Notes: generated by a model from the letters alone, not told the origin. DNA of 64,000 nt from Paucilactobacillus hokkaidonensis JCM 18461 (GCF_000829395.1 NZ_AP014680.1:248001-312000), one strand, 5' to 3'; shown: positions 16,860 through 26,840, counted from the first letter of the stretch. Program-made: numbers and translations.

Positions 16860-16880
16860 CATAGAATTTAAATAAAAAAC

Positions 16881-16943
16881 AGATACCAATCGGATTTTGA
16901 TAATTAATTAAAGAACTGTATGCTATTTGGTATCTATTTTTTT
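16881..16943 (+). terminator. Terminator-like hairpin after the tmk pseudogene
   Basis: AGATACCAA at 16881-16889 pairs perfectly with TTGGTATCT at 16927-16935, followed by ATTTTTTT. The loop is long (37 bases). It would reduce read-through from the response regulator into the kinase gene. Confidence 0.6.
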
Positions 16944-17043
16944 AATTTTAAATTTAATCTATAGTGTGATAGCTTAGAAATCACTAAATAGCCTAGAATT
17001 TATTTAAATTTAGAGATATAGTTAAAAAAGCGTTGGGGTCATA

Positions 17044-17211
17044 ATGATGACTAATAATTCATTGCTATATCACGAAAATGGCCTAAATTCAGAGCTTATA
17101 AAAATGATAAAAAACATGTTGCAGAATCCTTGCATGATTGGACTGTTCGTTACTGAACTTTGTAACAAGCACGAAAAACATCAAGAGCAACTGAAAATGA
17201 TTAATAAATAG
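17044..17211 (+). CDS. Possible 55-codon small gene upstream of the histidine kinase
   Basis: An ORF from ATG 17044 to TAG 17209-17211, 55 codons, with TTGGGG about eight bases before the start. The product starts MMTNNSLLYHENG, is helical and charged at its C-terminus and has two Cys. No family is recognised and there is no membrane segment. It ends 12 bases before the kinase start, and the kinase ribosome site AGGAG follows directly. It may be a passenger of the same insertion as the tmk copy, or a remnant. Confidence 0.35.
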   Translation: MMTNNSLLYHENGLNSELIKMIKNMLQNPCMIGLFVTELCNKHEKHQEQLKMINK

Positions 17212-17223
17212 CAGGAGCACCGC

Positions 17224-18366
17224 ATGAAACTAAAAGCACGTGAAAAAAGTTCATTATTTTTTGAGGGGATCATTACCGTGATCCTCTTATTATTGTTGAA
17301 TTTATCAATTGTTGTCTTGGCCGAAGAGGCAATCCGAAATAATCAAGGACTTGAGAATGGAATTTTTATTATTAAACAGTCATTGGTGATCGGACCGTAT
17401 CATACTCAGATTTGGAGTTATCAACGGTGGTTGGTTGCCATCATGATTTTGATTGATATTTGGGTGCTGTATTGGCGCTTAATGCGACGCTATCGCCAGT
17501 ATCAGATGCATCATATTATTGATGAACTACACTACATTGCGCAAGGCCATTTTGATCATCGAATTCCGTTTCAACTCAAAGGTGATCAGCAACGCGTTGT
17601 GACCAGTGTTAATTCACTGGTTGATAGTGCAATTCAATCTATGGATGATGAACGCAAAATTGAACAATCTAAGGATGAACTGATTACTAACGTTAGTCAT
17701 GACCTTAGGACACCACTGACGTCGATTATTGGCTACCTAGGGCTAATTGAAGATAAACAGTACCATAATAACGAAGACCTACTTAAATACACGCATATCG
17801 CCTATGATAAGGCCAGGCAGATGAAGGCTTTGGTGGAGGATTTGTTCGAATACACCAAGGTGCGTCAAACAGAAGCACCAATCAACATTATCAATGTCAA
17901 CCTAGATCAGATGCTGGAACAGTTAGCGGCCAGTTTTGAGCTAGAGGCAAGTAAGCAAAACATTAAAATGTTATCAAATACAAAACCGGCTAATTTAATG
18001 ATTGAGGCAGATGCCGAGAAACTGGGACGCGTGTTCAGTAATCTGATTGCAAACGGCCTAAAATATGGCCAAGGAGCCACTTATATTAAATTAGAGGCTC
18101 GTCAAAAGGATGCCAACGTGATTATCCATGTGTCAAACGACGGAGCACCAATTCCGCCAAAATCACTAGATCACCTATTTGAACGGTTCTACCGCGTGGA
18201 AGAATCGCGTTCAAAAGCCACTGGTGGAACTGGATTAGGACTTGCCATTGTCCAAAGCATTGTGGATTTGCACCACGGTACCGTGCATGCTGAATCAAAT
18301 GATAAAGAAACAAGTTTTATCGTCGAGCTGCCAATGCAACGGGCGATCGCGGATAAGGAGAAGTAA
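17224..18366 (+). CDS. VanS-like sensor histidine kinase
   Basis: A 380-residue membrane kinase. Two hydrophobic segments (about 12-34 and 61-80) flank a short outer loop. A HAMP linker, a HisKA domain with NVSHDLRTPLTSIIGYL (the phospho-His) and a HATPase domain with NLIANGLKYG, SNDGAPIP and GGTGLGLAIV follow. All catalytic boxes are intact. AGGAG precedes ATG 17224. Its stop overlaps the carboxypeptidase start (TAATG). With the regulator at 15513 it makes a cell-envelope type two-component system. Confidence 0.92.
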   Translation: MKLKAREKSSLFFEGIITVILLLLLNLSIVVLAEEAIRNNQGLENGIFIIKQSLVIGPYHTQIWSYQRWLVAIMILIDIWVLYWRLMRRYRQYQMHHIIDELHYIAQGHFDHRIPFQLKGDQQRVVTSVNSLVDSAIQSMDDERKIEQSKDELITNVSHDLRTPLTSIIGYLGLIEDKQYHNNEDLLKYTHIAYDKARQMKALVEDLFEYTKVRQTEAPINIINVNLDQMLEQLAASFELEASKQNIKMLSNTKPANLMIEADAEKLGRVFSNLIANGLKYGQGATYIKLEARQKDANVIIHVSNDGAPIPPKSLDHLFERFYRVEESRSKATGGTGLGLAIVQSIVDLHHGTVHAESNDKETSFIVELPMQRAIADKEK

Positions 18367-19634
18367 TGAAAGTATTCAAAAAATGGATTGTTAGTTTATT
18401 AGCTGGAATATTGTTATTGAACGTTGGCAGCATGGTCACCAGTGTCAAAGCGGCAACCAAAATCGATGCTAGCGCTGCATTGGTAATGGACGCCAAGACC
18501 GGCCAAATTATCTATCAGAAAAATACCGATAAAGTATTGCCTGTCGCTTCAATTACGAAACTGCTGACGGTTGCAGTGATTGAAAATGAAATTAAAGAAA
18601 ATAAGCTCAATTGGAACAGCAAAGTCAAAATCAATAAAACGTTGGCCAAGTTATCAACCAGTTCAGAACTATCAAACGTTGAGCTGAAAAAGGGTTCGTC
18701 CTACACAGTTAAAAATCTAGTACACGCATCATTAATTAGTTCGGCAGATGCAGCTACGTTGGCGCTAACCACTGCAACTGGAGATACTACTGCCAGCTTT
18801 AACAAAAAACTGCAAGCAATGGCACACAAAATTGGCGTTAAAGATGCTAAGATTTATAACGCTGTGGGTCTGAAGAATAGTGATTTGGGGGCTCTAAAAC
18901 TCAAAAATGTTTCTGCCAAATCTGAAAATGAAATGTCGGCTAGTGATGTAGCTAAGATTGCTCAGTATGTTGTTAAACATGATAGTAATGTATTGCAAAT
19001 TACCAAGATTAAAACGGAAACCTTTAAAACTACTGCCACAGCTTCAACGGTGATGAATAGTCTCAATCAAATGTTGCCAGGCAATACAATGGCGCCTAAA
19101 ACGGTTACCATGGATGGCCTTAAGACGGGGACCTCAGATGCTGCCGGCAATTCATTTGTTGGTACGGGAACGTATAAGGGGCACCGGTTAATTACTGTGG
19201 TTTTGCATGCCAATGGCGACACAGATGCGCGCTATACACAAACTGAAAATCTATTGCGAATGGTCGTTAATGGATATAACCCTGTGAGCTTAAAGAAAAA
19301 TGCCACTGTTTCACAAGCCAAAACAGTATCAATTCCAAATGGTAAACAAACTAAGCTTGCCGTCCGGGTGGCTGAGGATACAACAATTTGGGTCAAAAAG
19401 GGCACTTCATTGAGTTCATGGAAGAATACATTTAAGGCTAAAACTAGCTTGCAAAACAAAAAGCACCAGCTAGCTGCACCAGTTAAGGCCGGTCAAACGG
19501 TTGGAAACTTACAATTGAGTAAAGATGGTGTGACCAGTTTATCTGGCAATAAGTCAGTAGCAGTACCAGTAAAGGCTCACACAGCAATGAACAAAGCCAA
19601 CATTTTTGTTCGGATGTATCGAGCAATCTTTTAA
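18366..19634 (+). CDS. Secreted D-alanyl-D-alanine carboxypeptidase (S11, DacA-like)
   Basis: It trims the terminal D-Ala of peptidoglycan stem peptides. The 422 residues begin with a signal peptide ending near VKA (about residue 28). The serine motif is SITK (VASITKLLTV) and the third motif is KTG (MDGLKTGTSDAAG). The second motif, normally SxN, appears here as SSAD in LISSADAATLAL, without the Asn. A C-terminal beta-rich PBP5-type domain follows. Translation is coupled to the sensor kinase through a one-base overlap, so the two-component system probably controls it together with itself. Confidence 0.9.
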   Translation: MKVFKKWIVSLLAGILLLNVGSMVTSVKAATKIDASAALVMDAKTGQIIYQKNTDKVLPVASITKLLTVAVIENEIKENKLNWNSKVKINKTLAKLSTSSELSNVELKKGSSYTVKNLVHASLISSADAATLALTTATGDTTASFNKKLQAMAHKIGVKDAKIYNAVGLKNSDLGALKLKNVSAKSENEMSASDVAKIAQYVVKHDSNVLQITKIKTETFKTTATASTVMNSLNQMLPGNTMAPKTVTMDGLKTGTSDAAGNSFVGTGTYKGHRLITVVLHANGDTDARYTQTENLLRMVVNGYNPVSLKKNATVSQAKTVSIPNGKQTKLAVRVAEDTTIWVKKGTSLSSWKNTFKAKTSLQNKKHQLAAPVKAGQTVGNLQLSKDGVTSLSGNKSVAVPVKAHTAMNKANIFVRMYRAIF

Positions 19635-19652
19635 TAGACGAGGATAAGTACA

Positions 19653-20144
19653 ATGTTAAGTTTGAAGATGGCACAGGCAAGTGATTTACCGTTTATTGTT
19701 GCAACATATAACCAGACAATTCCTAGTCATATGGTGACAGCAGACCTGCAGCCAGTGAGTGTGGCACAACGACAAGGGTGGTTTGCCCAGCACAATGATA
19801 AATATCCATTATGGTTATTAATGCAAAATGACCAGGTGGCTGGCTGGGTGAGTTTATCACACTATAGCGACCGGGCAGCGTATGATTTAACGGTTGAAAT
19901 CAGTATTTATATTGATGAACATTTTCGCCATCAGGGACTTGGTACGCAGACAATTGAGTTAGTGGAACCACTAGCGAAACAACGCGGGTTGCAGGTAATT
20001 ATCTCACGAATTTTTGGCCACAATCCTGGCAGCATCCACTTATTTAAAAAAATGGGTTATGAGCACTGGGGCCATTTGCCACAAGTAGCAATCCTAGCTA
20101 GGCAAAAGGCTGATTTAGAGGTATATGGCAAGCATTTGAACTAA
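19653..20144 (+). CDS. GNAT N-acetyltransferase (phosphinothricin acetyltransferase-like)
   Basis: A 163-residue acetyl-CoA-dependent acetyltransferase. It opens with LSLKMAQASDLPFIVATYNQTIPS, as in the Pat/YncA group. The acetyl-CoA pyrophosphate loop is seen around YIDEHFRHQGLGTQTIE, and the ISRIFGHNPGSIHLFKKMGYEHWG segment holds the usual Asn and Tyr positions. ATG 19653 is preceded by GAGGATAAG. It starts 18 bases after the carboxypeptidase and may share its transcript. The amine substrate is unknown. Confidence 0.85.
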   Translation: MLSLKMAQASDLPFIVATYNQTIPSHMVTADLQPVSVAQRQGWFAQHNDKYPLWLLMQNDQVAGWVSLSHYSDRAAYDLTVEISIYIDEHFRHQGLGTQTIELVEPLAKQRGLQVIISRIFGHNPGSIHLFKKMGYEHWGHLPQVAILARQKADLEVYGKHLN

Positions 20145-20192
20145 ATTAAGTAAACTAGATATTTTGAGTGGGTATTCATTCATCGTAAAACA

Positions 20193-20201
20193 TGTTAGAA
20201 T
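20193..20201 (+). promoter_or_regulatory. Extended -10 promoter upstream of azlC
   Basis: TGTTAGAAT gives a TGn-extended -10 (TAGAAT at 20196-20201). No good -35 is visible at 17 bases, which is compatible with an extended -10 promoter. Confidence 0.35.
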
Positions 20202-20280
20202 AGTCTCGCACTGTGTAAATATAAATTTGAATTAATTGTAAATGACGCTAATCGCAGATAGTTTCATTGGGGGAACGTTC

Positions 20281-21066
20281 TTGAAACGAGAAGAACCAAA
20301 CTGGTTGATGGTATTGAAAATTGCAATGCCGCTATGCCTCAGTTATATTCCAATTGGGCTAGCGTGTGGGATTCTACTCCACGCAGCTGGCTTTAATTTT
20401 TTGTTGACGTTGCTAGTTTCAATTGTTGTTTTTTCTGGTGGCGCTCAATTTTTAATTGCGTCACTGCTCACAATTAATGCACCAATTATTTCAATTGTGG
20501 TGACGTTATTTTTCCTCGAGTTGCGCTATGCGTTACTTGGGTCTAGCTTGTCACGTTATTTAAAGGGACAATCCCAACATTTTATTTGGTTGTTTTCTGT
20601 TTCATTGAATGACGAAAACTACGCCGTTAATTATTTGAAGTTTGCGACAGACAAAACTTGGACACCTAAACAAGCATTGATGGTAGAACATTATTCATTA
20701 CTATCATGGTCGGTTGCTAATCTAATTGGTAGTTTAATTGGTAGTGCATTAACAATTGATCTAGAGATCGTTGACTTTGCGTTAACGGCACTATTCCTGT
20801 ACATGATTGTGATGCAAATCCGTAATCGTATGACATTATTGATTAGCCTATTATCAGGAGTACTGGCCGTTGCTTTTATGGTGTGGACTAAGAGTACACT
20901 GGGGCTCGTATTATCAACATTGGTAGCTTCATTTATTGGATTTTTGGTTGAAGCAAAAATTCGTAAAGGTAAGGGCAGACTTAGCGATCACTGGCTATTT
21001 GGCAAGGTCCGTGGTCCAGCTGTGACTCGTAAAACCATTGAAGATAAGAAAAGCACTGAAAGTTAG
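20281..21066 (+). CDS. azlC: AzlC-family branched-chain amino acid exporter, large subunit
   Basis: AzlC and AzlD form a membrane exporter for branched-chain amino acids and analogues. This 261-residue protein has about six to eight membrane helices and the family pattern LSYIPIGLACGILLHAAGF, then FSGGAQFLIASLL and LFFLELRYALLGSSLS. TTG 20281 is chosen because GGGGGA lies six bases upstream; an in-frame ATG at 20242 has no ribosome site. The azlD gene follows 11 bases after the stop. Confidence 0.88.
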   Translation: MKREEPNWLMVLKIAMPLCLSYIPIGLACGILLHAAGFNFLLTLLVSIVVFSGGAQFLIASLLTINAPIISIVVTLFFLELRYALLGSSLSRYLKGQSQHFIWLFSVSLNDENYAVNYLKFATDKTWTPKQALMVEHYSLLSWSVANLIGSLIGSALTIDLEIVDFALTALFLYMIVMQIRNRMTLLISLLSGVLAVAFMVWTKSTLGLVLSTLVASFIGFLVEAKIRKGKGRLSDHWLFGKVRGPAVTRKTIEDKKSTES

Positions 21067-21077
21067 CGGAGGATGAG

Positions 21078-21461
21078 ATGGAAAATATTTTGTCGAACTT
21101 GCCGATCCTTGCTGGAACAGTTGTTAATAAAATGGACAGTTGGGATCATTTTCTCTTAATTATTCTGGCAGCCATCGCCGCTTTCATTCCGCGTTATCTG
21201 CCAATGTTATTTTTTTCTAAGCGTGAAATTCCAGAATGGTTTAATGAGTGGATGAAGTATGTACCGGTAAGTTTATTTACCGCACTAGTCGTTAAGAGTC
21301 TGTTTATCACGACAGCTGGTTATCACTTTGCTCCATTTGCTCACGTCAATCAACTTATTGCGGCAGTTATCGTGATTGTTATTACGTATATGACACGATC
21401 GATGGCTTTGTCCGTAATTTTGGGGTTGGTGGCTGTGTTTGTGATTACAATGGTGATGTAG
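21078..21461 (+). CDS. azlD: AzlD-family branched-chain amino acid exporter, small subunit
   Basis: A 127-residue membrane protein with four predicted helices. The PRYLPMLFF segment followed by IPEWFNEWMKYVPVSLF is typical of AzlD. CGGAGG precedes ATG 21078. It is the last gene of the azlCD pair and converges on the CFA synthase gene, with a shared hairpin between them. Confidence 0.88.
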   Translation: MENILSNLPILAGTVVNKMDSWDHFLLIILAAIAAFIPRYLPMLFFSKREIPEWFNEWMKYVPVSLFTALVVKSLFITTAGYHFAPFAHVNQLIAAVIVIVITYMTRSMALSVILGLVAVFVITMVM

Positions 21462-21532
21462 TAATAATTTAAGCAAATATATAGTCATTTTGATCTGCTT
21501 TTCAGATTGGGATGATTTTTTATTTTAAGTCT

Positions 21533-21570
21533 AAAAAAGCCCAGCAACTAATTCAGTTGCTGGGTTTGCT
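21533..21570 (-). terminator. Terminator of the cyclopropane fatty acid synthase gene
   Basis: CCCAGCAACT at 21540-21549 pairs perfectly with AGTTGCTGGG at 21555-21564. On the minus strand it is followed by GCTTTTTT, so it mainly serves the minus-strand gene, although it may also stop azlCD transcription. Confidence 0.85.
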
Positions 21571-21581
21571 CATATATTAAA

Positions 21582-22769
21582 TTAAGCTTGGTTACTTTTA
21601 TACATATAATCTCTAGTGATTGGTAATACACGACCAGAAGGTCCCTTAGTCATCAAAAATTGGATGACATCAATATTGCCAGACTGGAATGATGCGGCGC
21701 AGGCTTGCAGATATAAATCCCACATCCGAACGAAACGACCGCCCATCATCTTGTCAACTTCTGCCCGTTTGGCATTGAAGTTGTCATCCCAGATTTCAAC
21801 GGTGCGTTGATAGTGACGCCGCAGTGGCTCCATGTCACTTATTTGCATGCCTGCGTCAACGATGTGGCCAATATTTTCAGCCAAACCGGGCACATAACCA
21901 CCCGGGAAAATATACTTGTTGAGCCAACCATTATTAGCGCCACCCTGTTGCCGTGTAATACCGTGAATCAAGGCAACACCATCATCTTTAAGGTAGCGGT
22001 TAACATCTTGAAAATAAATTCCAAGATTTTCTTTACCAACATGTTCGAACATTCCAACGGATGTAATATAATCCCATTGTTCTTTACCGAGTTCGCGATA
22101 GTCTTCCAACCGAACCTCAGCGACATCTTCCAATCCGTCGTCGTGAATTCGTTTTTGAACTAAATTAAATTGTTCCTGACTTAAGGTAACACCTGTCACT
22201 TTCAAGCCATACTTCTTAGCAGCCGTTAGCATCAGGGTACCCCAGCCACAACCAATATCGAGCAATGTTTTACCAGGCTCGGGATTGAGTTTTTCCAAGA
22301 TATGATCAACCTTATCGAGTTGGGCCTGTTTTAAATCATCATAGTTACCGTTAGTGAAGTAAGCACATGAGTACGTCAAGGTATCGTCAAGCCATAGTTT
22401 GTAGAAGTCATTACCAATATCATAGTGATTTTGGACATCTGATTTACTACTCTTTTCAGAATGGCCTTGCTTAGGTAAAAATTTGATGAATTTTGAATTA
22501 TGGAAGAAACTGTCAGCATTTTCATAAGCAGATTCAATTAGTTCTTGAATGTTGCCATCAATGTCGATTTTACCATCCATATAGGCTTCCCCAAGGGCGA
22601 TTGAGGCGTTTTTAGTGATTTCTTTAATCGGAATTACTTCGTGGAAAGTTATCGTCGTTTTTGGTTGGCCATCGCCATATATATCTGTGGTGCCATCCCA
22701 GTAATTGACTTGAATTGGAATGCTGAAGGTTTTGCTTAAAAATGTTTTATAAAATGTTTTTTCTAGCAT
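21582..22769 (-). CDS. cfa: Cyclopropane-fatty-acyl-phospholipid synthase
   Basis: It adds a methylene group from S-adenosylmethionine to unsaturated membrane acyl chains. The 395 residues contain the SAM-binding [12 protein letters not shown] motif, a preceding [11 protein letters not shown] segment, [12 protein letters not shown] and the C-terminal FPGGYVPG motif, all typical of CFA synthases. The start at 22769 (MLEKTF) is preferred over an upstream frame extension to 22811, because AGAAAGGA lies before it. It is transcribed alone, convergent with azlCD and divergent from the adhesin gene. Confidence 0.94.
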   Translation of the reverse strand: MLEKTFYKTFLSKTFSIPIQVNYWDGTTDIYGDGQPKTTITFHEVIPIKEITKNASIALGEAYMDGKIDIDGNIQELIESAYENADSFFHNSKFIKFLPKQGHSEKSSKSDVQNHYDIGNDFYKLWLDDTLTYSCAYFTNGNYDDLKQAQLDKVDHILEKLNPEPGKTLLDIGCGWGTLMLTAAKKYGLKVTGVTLSQEQFNLVQKRIHDDGLEDVAEVRLEDYRELGKEQWDYITSVGMFEHVGKENLGIYFQDVNRYLKDDGVALIHGITRQQGGANNGWLNKYIFPGGYVPGLAENIGHIVDAGMQISDMEPLRRHYQRTVEIWDDNFNAKRAEVDKMMGGRFVRMWDLYLQACAASFQSGNIDVIQFLMTKGPSGRVLPITRDYMYKSNQA

Positions 22770-22976
22770 ACGATAAAAATCCTTTCTAATAATAAAATTA
22801 ACGAATGTCATTATACGCTTTGATTGACGAATAAATCAATTAGTTTAGTTGATTAATGAAACATTAGGCAATCTTTGTGAATCAAAGCTGAAGATAAGTT
22901 TATATAGTAAACAAAATAGTGTAAAATATAGTTAAGATTATTAACTTTTTATCAGGTGTTAAGGGGGATTATAAGA

Positions 22977-25900
22977 ATGAATAAAATCCAGCAAAGAAAG
23001 CGCTTACGATTATTAAAAGATGCGGGGCGTTTAACGCAACATTATAAAATGTACAAGACTAGCAAGGGATGGCTTTTTGCGGCTGTTTCGTTACTAACAT
23101 TTAGTTTAGGTATGGGATTTAGTGAATCAAACGCACAGGCTGCAGACTTAACAGCGACAACTTCTGACAATAGTGAAGTAGTGTCCACTAGTTCGACTGG
23201 GGTTACTTCAACTGCAAATTCGGTTGTCTTGAAAAGTGCAAGTATTACTAGTTCAGCCGATTCGACTGTCTCTGACTTGAATACTGTCAAAAATTCTAGT
23301 TCAAGTGCTAATTCAAATGAGGTCACTACTGCAGATTCAAATACTAACACGAGTTCAAGTGGTACTGCGTCGGCAAATAGTAATTCAGCTATACCCCTCC
23401 AAACAAGTTCGAGTCCTGATACAAGTTCAACTACGAGTGAGACAAATCAATATTCAAATGGTGAGAGTCTCGTAAATCCAACCAATGATGAAATCACTGC
23501 TGCCAAAGCGGCAGGAGCAGAAAACTACGCTATAACAGGTACAGCACAGACAATCAGTGCAGTCTCCGATGTCGCAGCAACTGGGGATGCAACACCGGTT
23601 GCGGATACGGTTAATTTTTGGACACCAGGTAGCGATGTTAATGCTAATTCTAATACCGGAACATATGGCGACAATGGGCTAACAAATTACGTGTACACGG
23701 ATGATCCGTTTACGACAACCGTTGATGGTACAGTGGATACGGTATCGAAAATGCAAGTACTGGCAAAAGGGATTTATGGCAGCGTTAAATGGTACGTATC
23801 GACGGATGGAATACTTCATCTTGGAGCAGGGAAACCCATTGGTTCCTCATCGTCACTCGCGTTACCTATTGGAAACATTTCTCCATGGGTTCAGTATCAA
23901 AATTTATTTACAAGAATTAGTATTGATGGTGAAATCTCATTGACTGGTGGAGTGGCTGGCGGCGCTAATTATTTATTTGCATCGCTAACAAAGATTACAG
24001 CTATAACTGGTGCGGACAAGTTAGATTTTACTGGTACTACAGATGTCACAGGGATGTTTAGCAATACGACATTACTAACAACGATTACTGGTAGCAGTAG
24101 TTGGAATTTGTCTAAAGTTAGATCAGTTTCTTCCATGTTTGTGAATTCTGGCATTAAATCATTAGACGTTTCTAATTGGGGAATGAATAGTATTACATCA
24201 GCTGCTTCTATGTTTAATGGTGCGAAAAATTTAACTCAAATTATTGGGATTGAAAATTGGAGTATGGCGTCGGCAACTAATTTGGTTTATATGTTTAACG
24301 GGGCAACTAGTCTTAGCTCACTTAATTTTTCGGGATGGAATACTAGCAAGGTCACTAACATGACACAGATGCTTTATGGTATGACAGCGCTCAAACAAGT
24401 TACTTTTGGAACAGGATTTGTAACCACCTTAGTAGCTGGTGGTACAGTGGCTCTGCCAAATACTACTGACACTGCCAAATGGGTAAATGTTGGTATAGGA
24501 ACGACAACTGCACCACAAGCAAACCTTTCGCTAAGCACATATGCTGGTAAGGCAGCTGATACCTATGTATTGAGGACGATTATTTCTGTAATACTTAGCA
24601 GTCCTACAATCACTTATAATGGCAAAAACGCTAGTGAAGCTACGGGATTGACAGCTAACGTAGACGGTGTAGTTGTTCCATTGGGCAGTGATGATGTGGC
24701 CGTTACTGATGATGCAGCCAATGTTAATGATTATGGGTATACTTTAACATCTGCTGGAATTGAAAAGGTACTCGCTACATTAGGAGCTGGTTATGTTTTA
24801 CCAGCTGCAAATGTAACTGCAGGGGTAATAACGATCAGTTCAGCCGCAGCAACGGTAACCTTAAGTGGTAGTGAAAATAATGATTATACCGGTAAGCAAC
24901 AAAGTCCAACCGCTAGTCATTATCAAGTAACCTTGCCAGATGGCACGGTCTACACCTTGACAGATAGTGATATTCAGTTAGTCAGTGGTGGTACAGATCA
25001 AGGCACCTACAAGGTTGAGTTGAGTGCCAGTGGTAAAGAAAATATTGAAGCCGCCATCGGCGGTAACTATGATGTAACCTTCGGCACATCAACGGGCACG
25101 TATACGATTGATCCAGCCGCAACAACGGTAACCTTAAGTGGTAGTGAAAATAATGATTATACCGGTAAGCAACAAAGCCCAACCGCTAGTCATTATCAAG
25201 TAACCTTGCCAGATGGCACGATCTACACCTTGACGGATAGTGATATTCAGTTAGTCAGTGGTGGTACAGATCAAGGCACCTACAAGGTTGAGTTGAGTGC
25301 CAGTGGTAAAGAAAATATTGAAGCCGCCATCGGCGGTAACTATGATGTAACCTTCGGCACATCAACGGGCACGTATACGATTGATCCAGCCGCAACAACG
25401 GTAACCTTAAGTGGTAGTGAAAATAATGATTATACCGGTAAGCAACAAAGTCCAACCGCTAGTCATTATCAAGTAACCTTGCCAGATGGCACGGTCTACA
25501 CCTTGACGGATAGTGATATTCAGTTAGTCAGTGGTGGTACAGATCAAGGCACCTACAAGGTTGAGTTGAGTGCCAGTGGTAAAGAAAATATTGCGAACGC
25601 CATTGGCGGTAACTATGATGTAACCTTTGGCACATCAACCGGAATGTATACCATTAATCCAGCCACAACCAACCCCGACGATGAAACAACAACTATCAAA
25701 GTTAACGATGCAACTTCATCATACGGAGAAGCCGCACCATCCTTTGGTATCAGCGTTGGTTCGAACGTTAAGGATCCTGGTAATTTAACTAACGATGACT
25801 TTACCTTCGTCAATAAGGCAACCGGTCAGGTAGTTGTTGGCGTGCCAACTGATGTCGGTGATTACGAAGTCAGTTTAAACGCTAGCGGACAGGCTAAAGT

Positions 25901-26840
25901 GGCAGCGGTTAATCCAAATTACCAGTTTAGTGCTGGCAGTCTGGTTAGTGGTACGTACACGATTAATGATGTAATTACGCATAGTGAGATCACGGTTAGT
26001 CGGACGATCCATTATATCGGTGCAGGTCTTAGGACTCCGATAGATGTAGTAAAAACTCTGACTTACGATGTTGCTACTAGTAAGGCAACTGGAATTTCGA
26101 CTTACACACCACAGGGTAGTTATGCGGCTGTGACTACACCTACGATTGCTGGATTTACTAATAGCGGTAATGTTGATGCAGTCACGCCTGAAGCTTCAAC
26201 TACTAGGCCGGTTAACCCAATAGTTACAGTTACTTATACTCCGACTAATGAAATTGAGTACAGTGAAATCACTGTTACCCGAACTATTCATTATGAAGGT
26301 GCTGGTAGTCAAACACCACATGATGTCATTGAAACAATTGTTTACAAGGTTGCTACTAATAAAACCACTGGTGAAGTTTCATATACACCACAAGGTATCT
26401 ATGAAGCAGTTGAAACTCCAGATTTAGCGGGTTATACCAACAGTGGTAATGTTGCTGAACTAATCCCTAGTGCAACAATGATCCAACCAGAGAATTCGAT
26501 GGTTGTTGTTGCTTATCAGGCCATTTCAAAACCCGGCAACGGTGGATCGGGTAGTGAAACCAATCCTGCAACTCCTGGAAATGATAATAACGACAATGGC
26601 AACGGTACTGGTACTTCCAGTGGAAGTTCGAATGGTACTAGCATTTCAAATGTTGGTAACAATAAGATAGTGGTTAATGCAACCAACATAAATCGAACGA
26701 CGTTAATAGAATCTAATCAACATAAATTGCCTCAAACCAATGATGATAGTGATAAAGCTGATACAATTGCTGGGTTGTCATTATTAGGATTAACACTAGG
26801 CTTGTTTGGGTTTAAACGCCGTAAACGTGACGAGAAATAA
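22977..26840 (+). CDS. LPQTN-anchored surface adhesin with BspA-type, MBG-like and MucBP-like repeats
   Basis: A 1287-residue wall protein. In order: a KxYKxGKxW-type signal peptide (KMYKTSKGW, cleavage near residue 55), a Ser/Thr-rich stalk to about 160, and a unique region. BspA/DUF285-type repeats follow (FNGAKNLTQI, WNTSKVTNMTQML; about 350-480). Then come five MBG-like domains, three of them nearly identical 91-residue units (about 625-897), two MucBP-like repeats (SEITVSRTIHYIGAG, SEITVTRTIHYEGAG; about 1000-1180), a Gly/Asn linker, LPQTN, a membrane helix and a basic tail. The sortase links it to peptidoglycan. AGGGGG precedes ATG 22977. Adhesion to mucus or matrix is inferred from the domains. 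Confidence 0.93.
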   Translation: MNKIQQRKRLRLLKDAGRLTQHYKMYKTSKGWLFAAVSLLTFSLGMGFSESNAQAADLTATTSDNSEVVSTSSTGVTSTANSVVLKSASITSSADSTVSDLNTVKNSSSSANSNEVTTADSNTNTSSSGTASANSNSAIPLQTSSSPDTSSTTSETNQYSNGESLVNPTNDEITAAKAAGAENYAITGTAQTISAVSDVAATGDATPVADTVNFWTPGSDVNANSNTGTYGDNGLTNYVYTDDPFTTTVDGTVDTVSKMQVLAKGIYGSVKWYVSTDGILHLGAGKPIGSSSSLALPIGNISPWVQYQNLFTRISIDGEISLTGGVAGGANYLFASLTKITAITGADKLDFTGTTDVTGMFSNTTLLTTITGSSSWNLSKVRSVSSMFVNSGIKSLDVSNWGMNSITSAASMFNGAKNLTQIIGIENWSMASATNLVYMFNGATSLSSLNFSGWNTSKVTNMTQMLYGMTALKQVTFGTGFVTTLVAGGTVALPNTTDTAKWVNVGIGTTTAPQANLSLSTYAGKAADTYVLRTIISVILSSPTITYNGKNASEATGLTANVDGVVVPLGSDDVAVTDDAANVNDYGYTLTSAGIEKVLATLGAGYVLPAANVTAGVITISSAAATVTLSGSENNDYTGKQQSPTASHYQVTLPDGTVYTLTDSDIQLVSGGTDQGTYKVELSASGKENIEAAIGGNYDVTFGTSTGTYTIDPAATTVTLSGSENNDYTGKQQSPTASHYQVTLPDGTIYTLTDSDIQLVSGGTDQGTYKVELSASGKENIEAAIGGNYDVTFGTSTGTYTIDPAATTVTLSGSENNDYTGKQQSPTASHYQVTLPDGTVYTLTDSDIQLVSGGTDQGTYKVELSASGKENIANAIGGNYDVTFGTSTGMYTINPATTNPDDETTTIKVNDATSSYGEAAPSFGISVGSNVKDPGNLTNDDFTFVNKATGQVVVGVPTDVGDYEVSLNASGQAKVAAVNPNYQFSAGSLVSGTYTINDVITHSEITVSRTIHYIGAGLRTPIDVVKTLTYDVATSKATGISTYTPQGSYAAVTTPTIAGFTNSGNVDAVTPEASTTRPVNPIVTVTYTPTNEIEYSEITVTRTIHYEGAGSQTPHDVIETIVYKVATNKTTGEVSYTPQGIYEAVETPDLAGYTNSGNVAELIPSATMIQPENSMVVVAYQAISKPGNGGSGSETNPATPGNDNNDNGNGTGTSSGSSNGTSISNVGNNKIVVNATNINRTTLIESNQHKLPQTNDDSDKADTIAGLSLLGLTLGLFGFKRRKRDEK
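24849..25667 (+). repeat. Three tandem 273-bp repeats inside the adhesin gene
   Basis: Units at 24849-25121, 25122-25394 and 25395-25667 are almost identical at DNA level and keep the frame (91 codons each). Copy 2 differs by a few bases, including a Val to Ile change. The last unit diverges near its end. Such identity points to recent duplication or ongoing gene conversion. Confidence 0.92.

Noticed and set aside
24982-25455. Two identical minus-strand frames inside the adhesin gene
   Set aside because: They are shadows of the tandem repeat in the opposite strand, without ribosome sites.
24849-25667. Possible CRISPR-like repeats
   Set aside because: The units are 273 bp, contiguous and in frame within a coding region, with no spacers.
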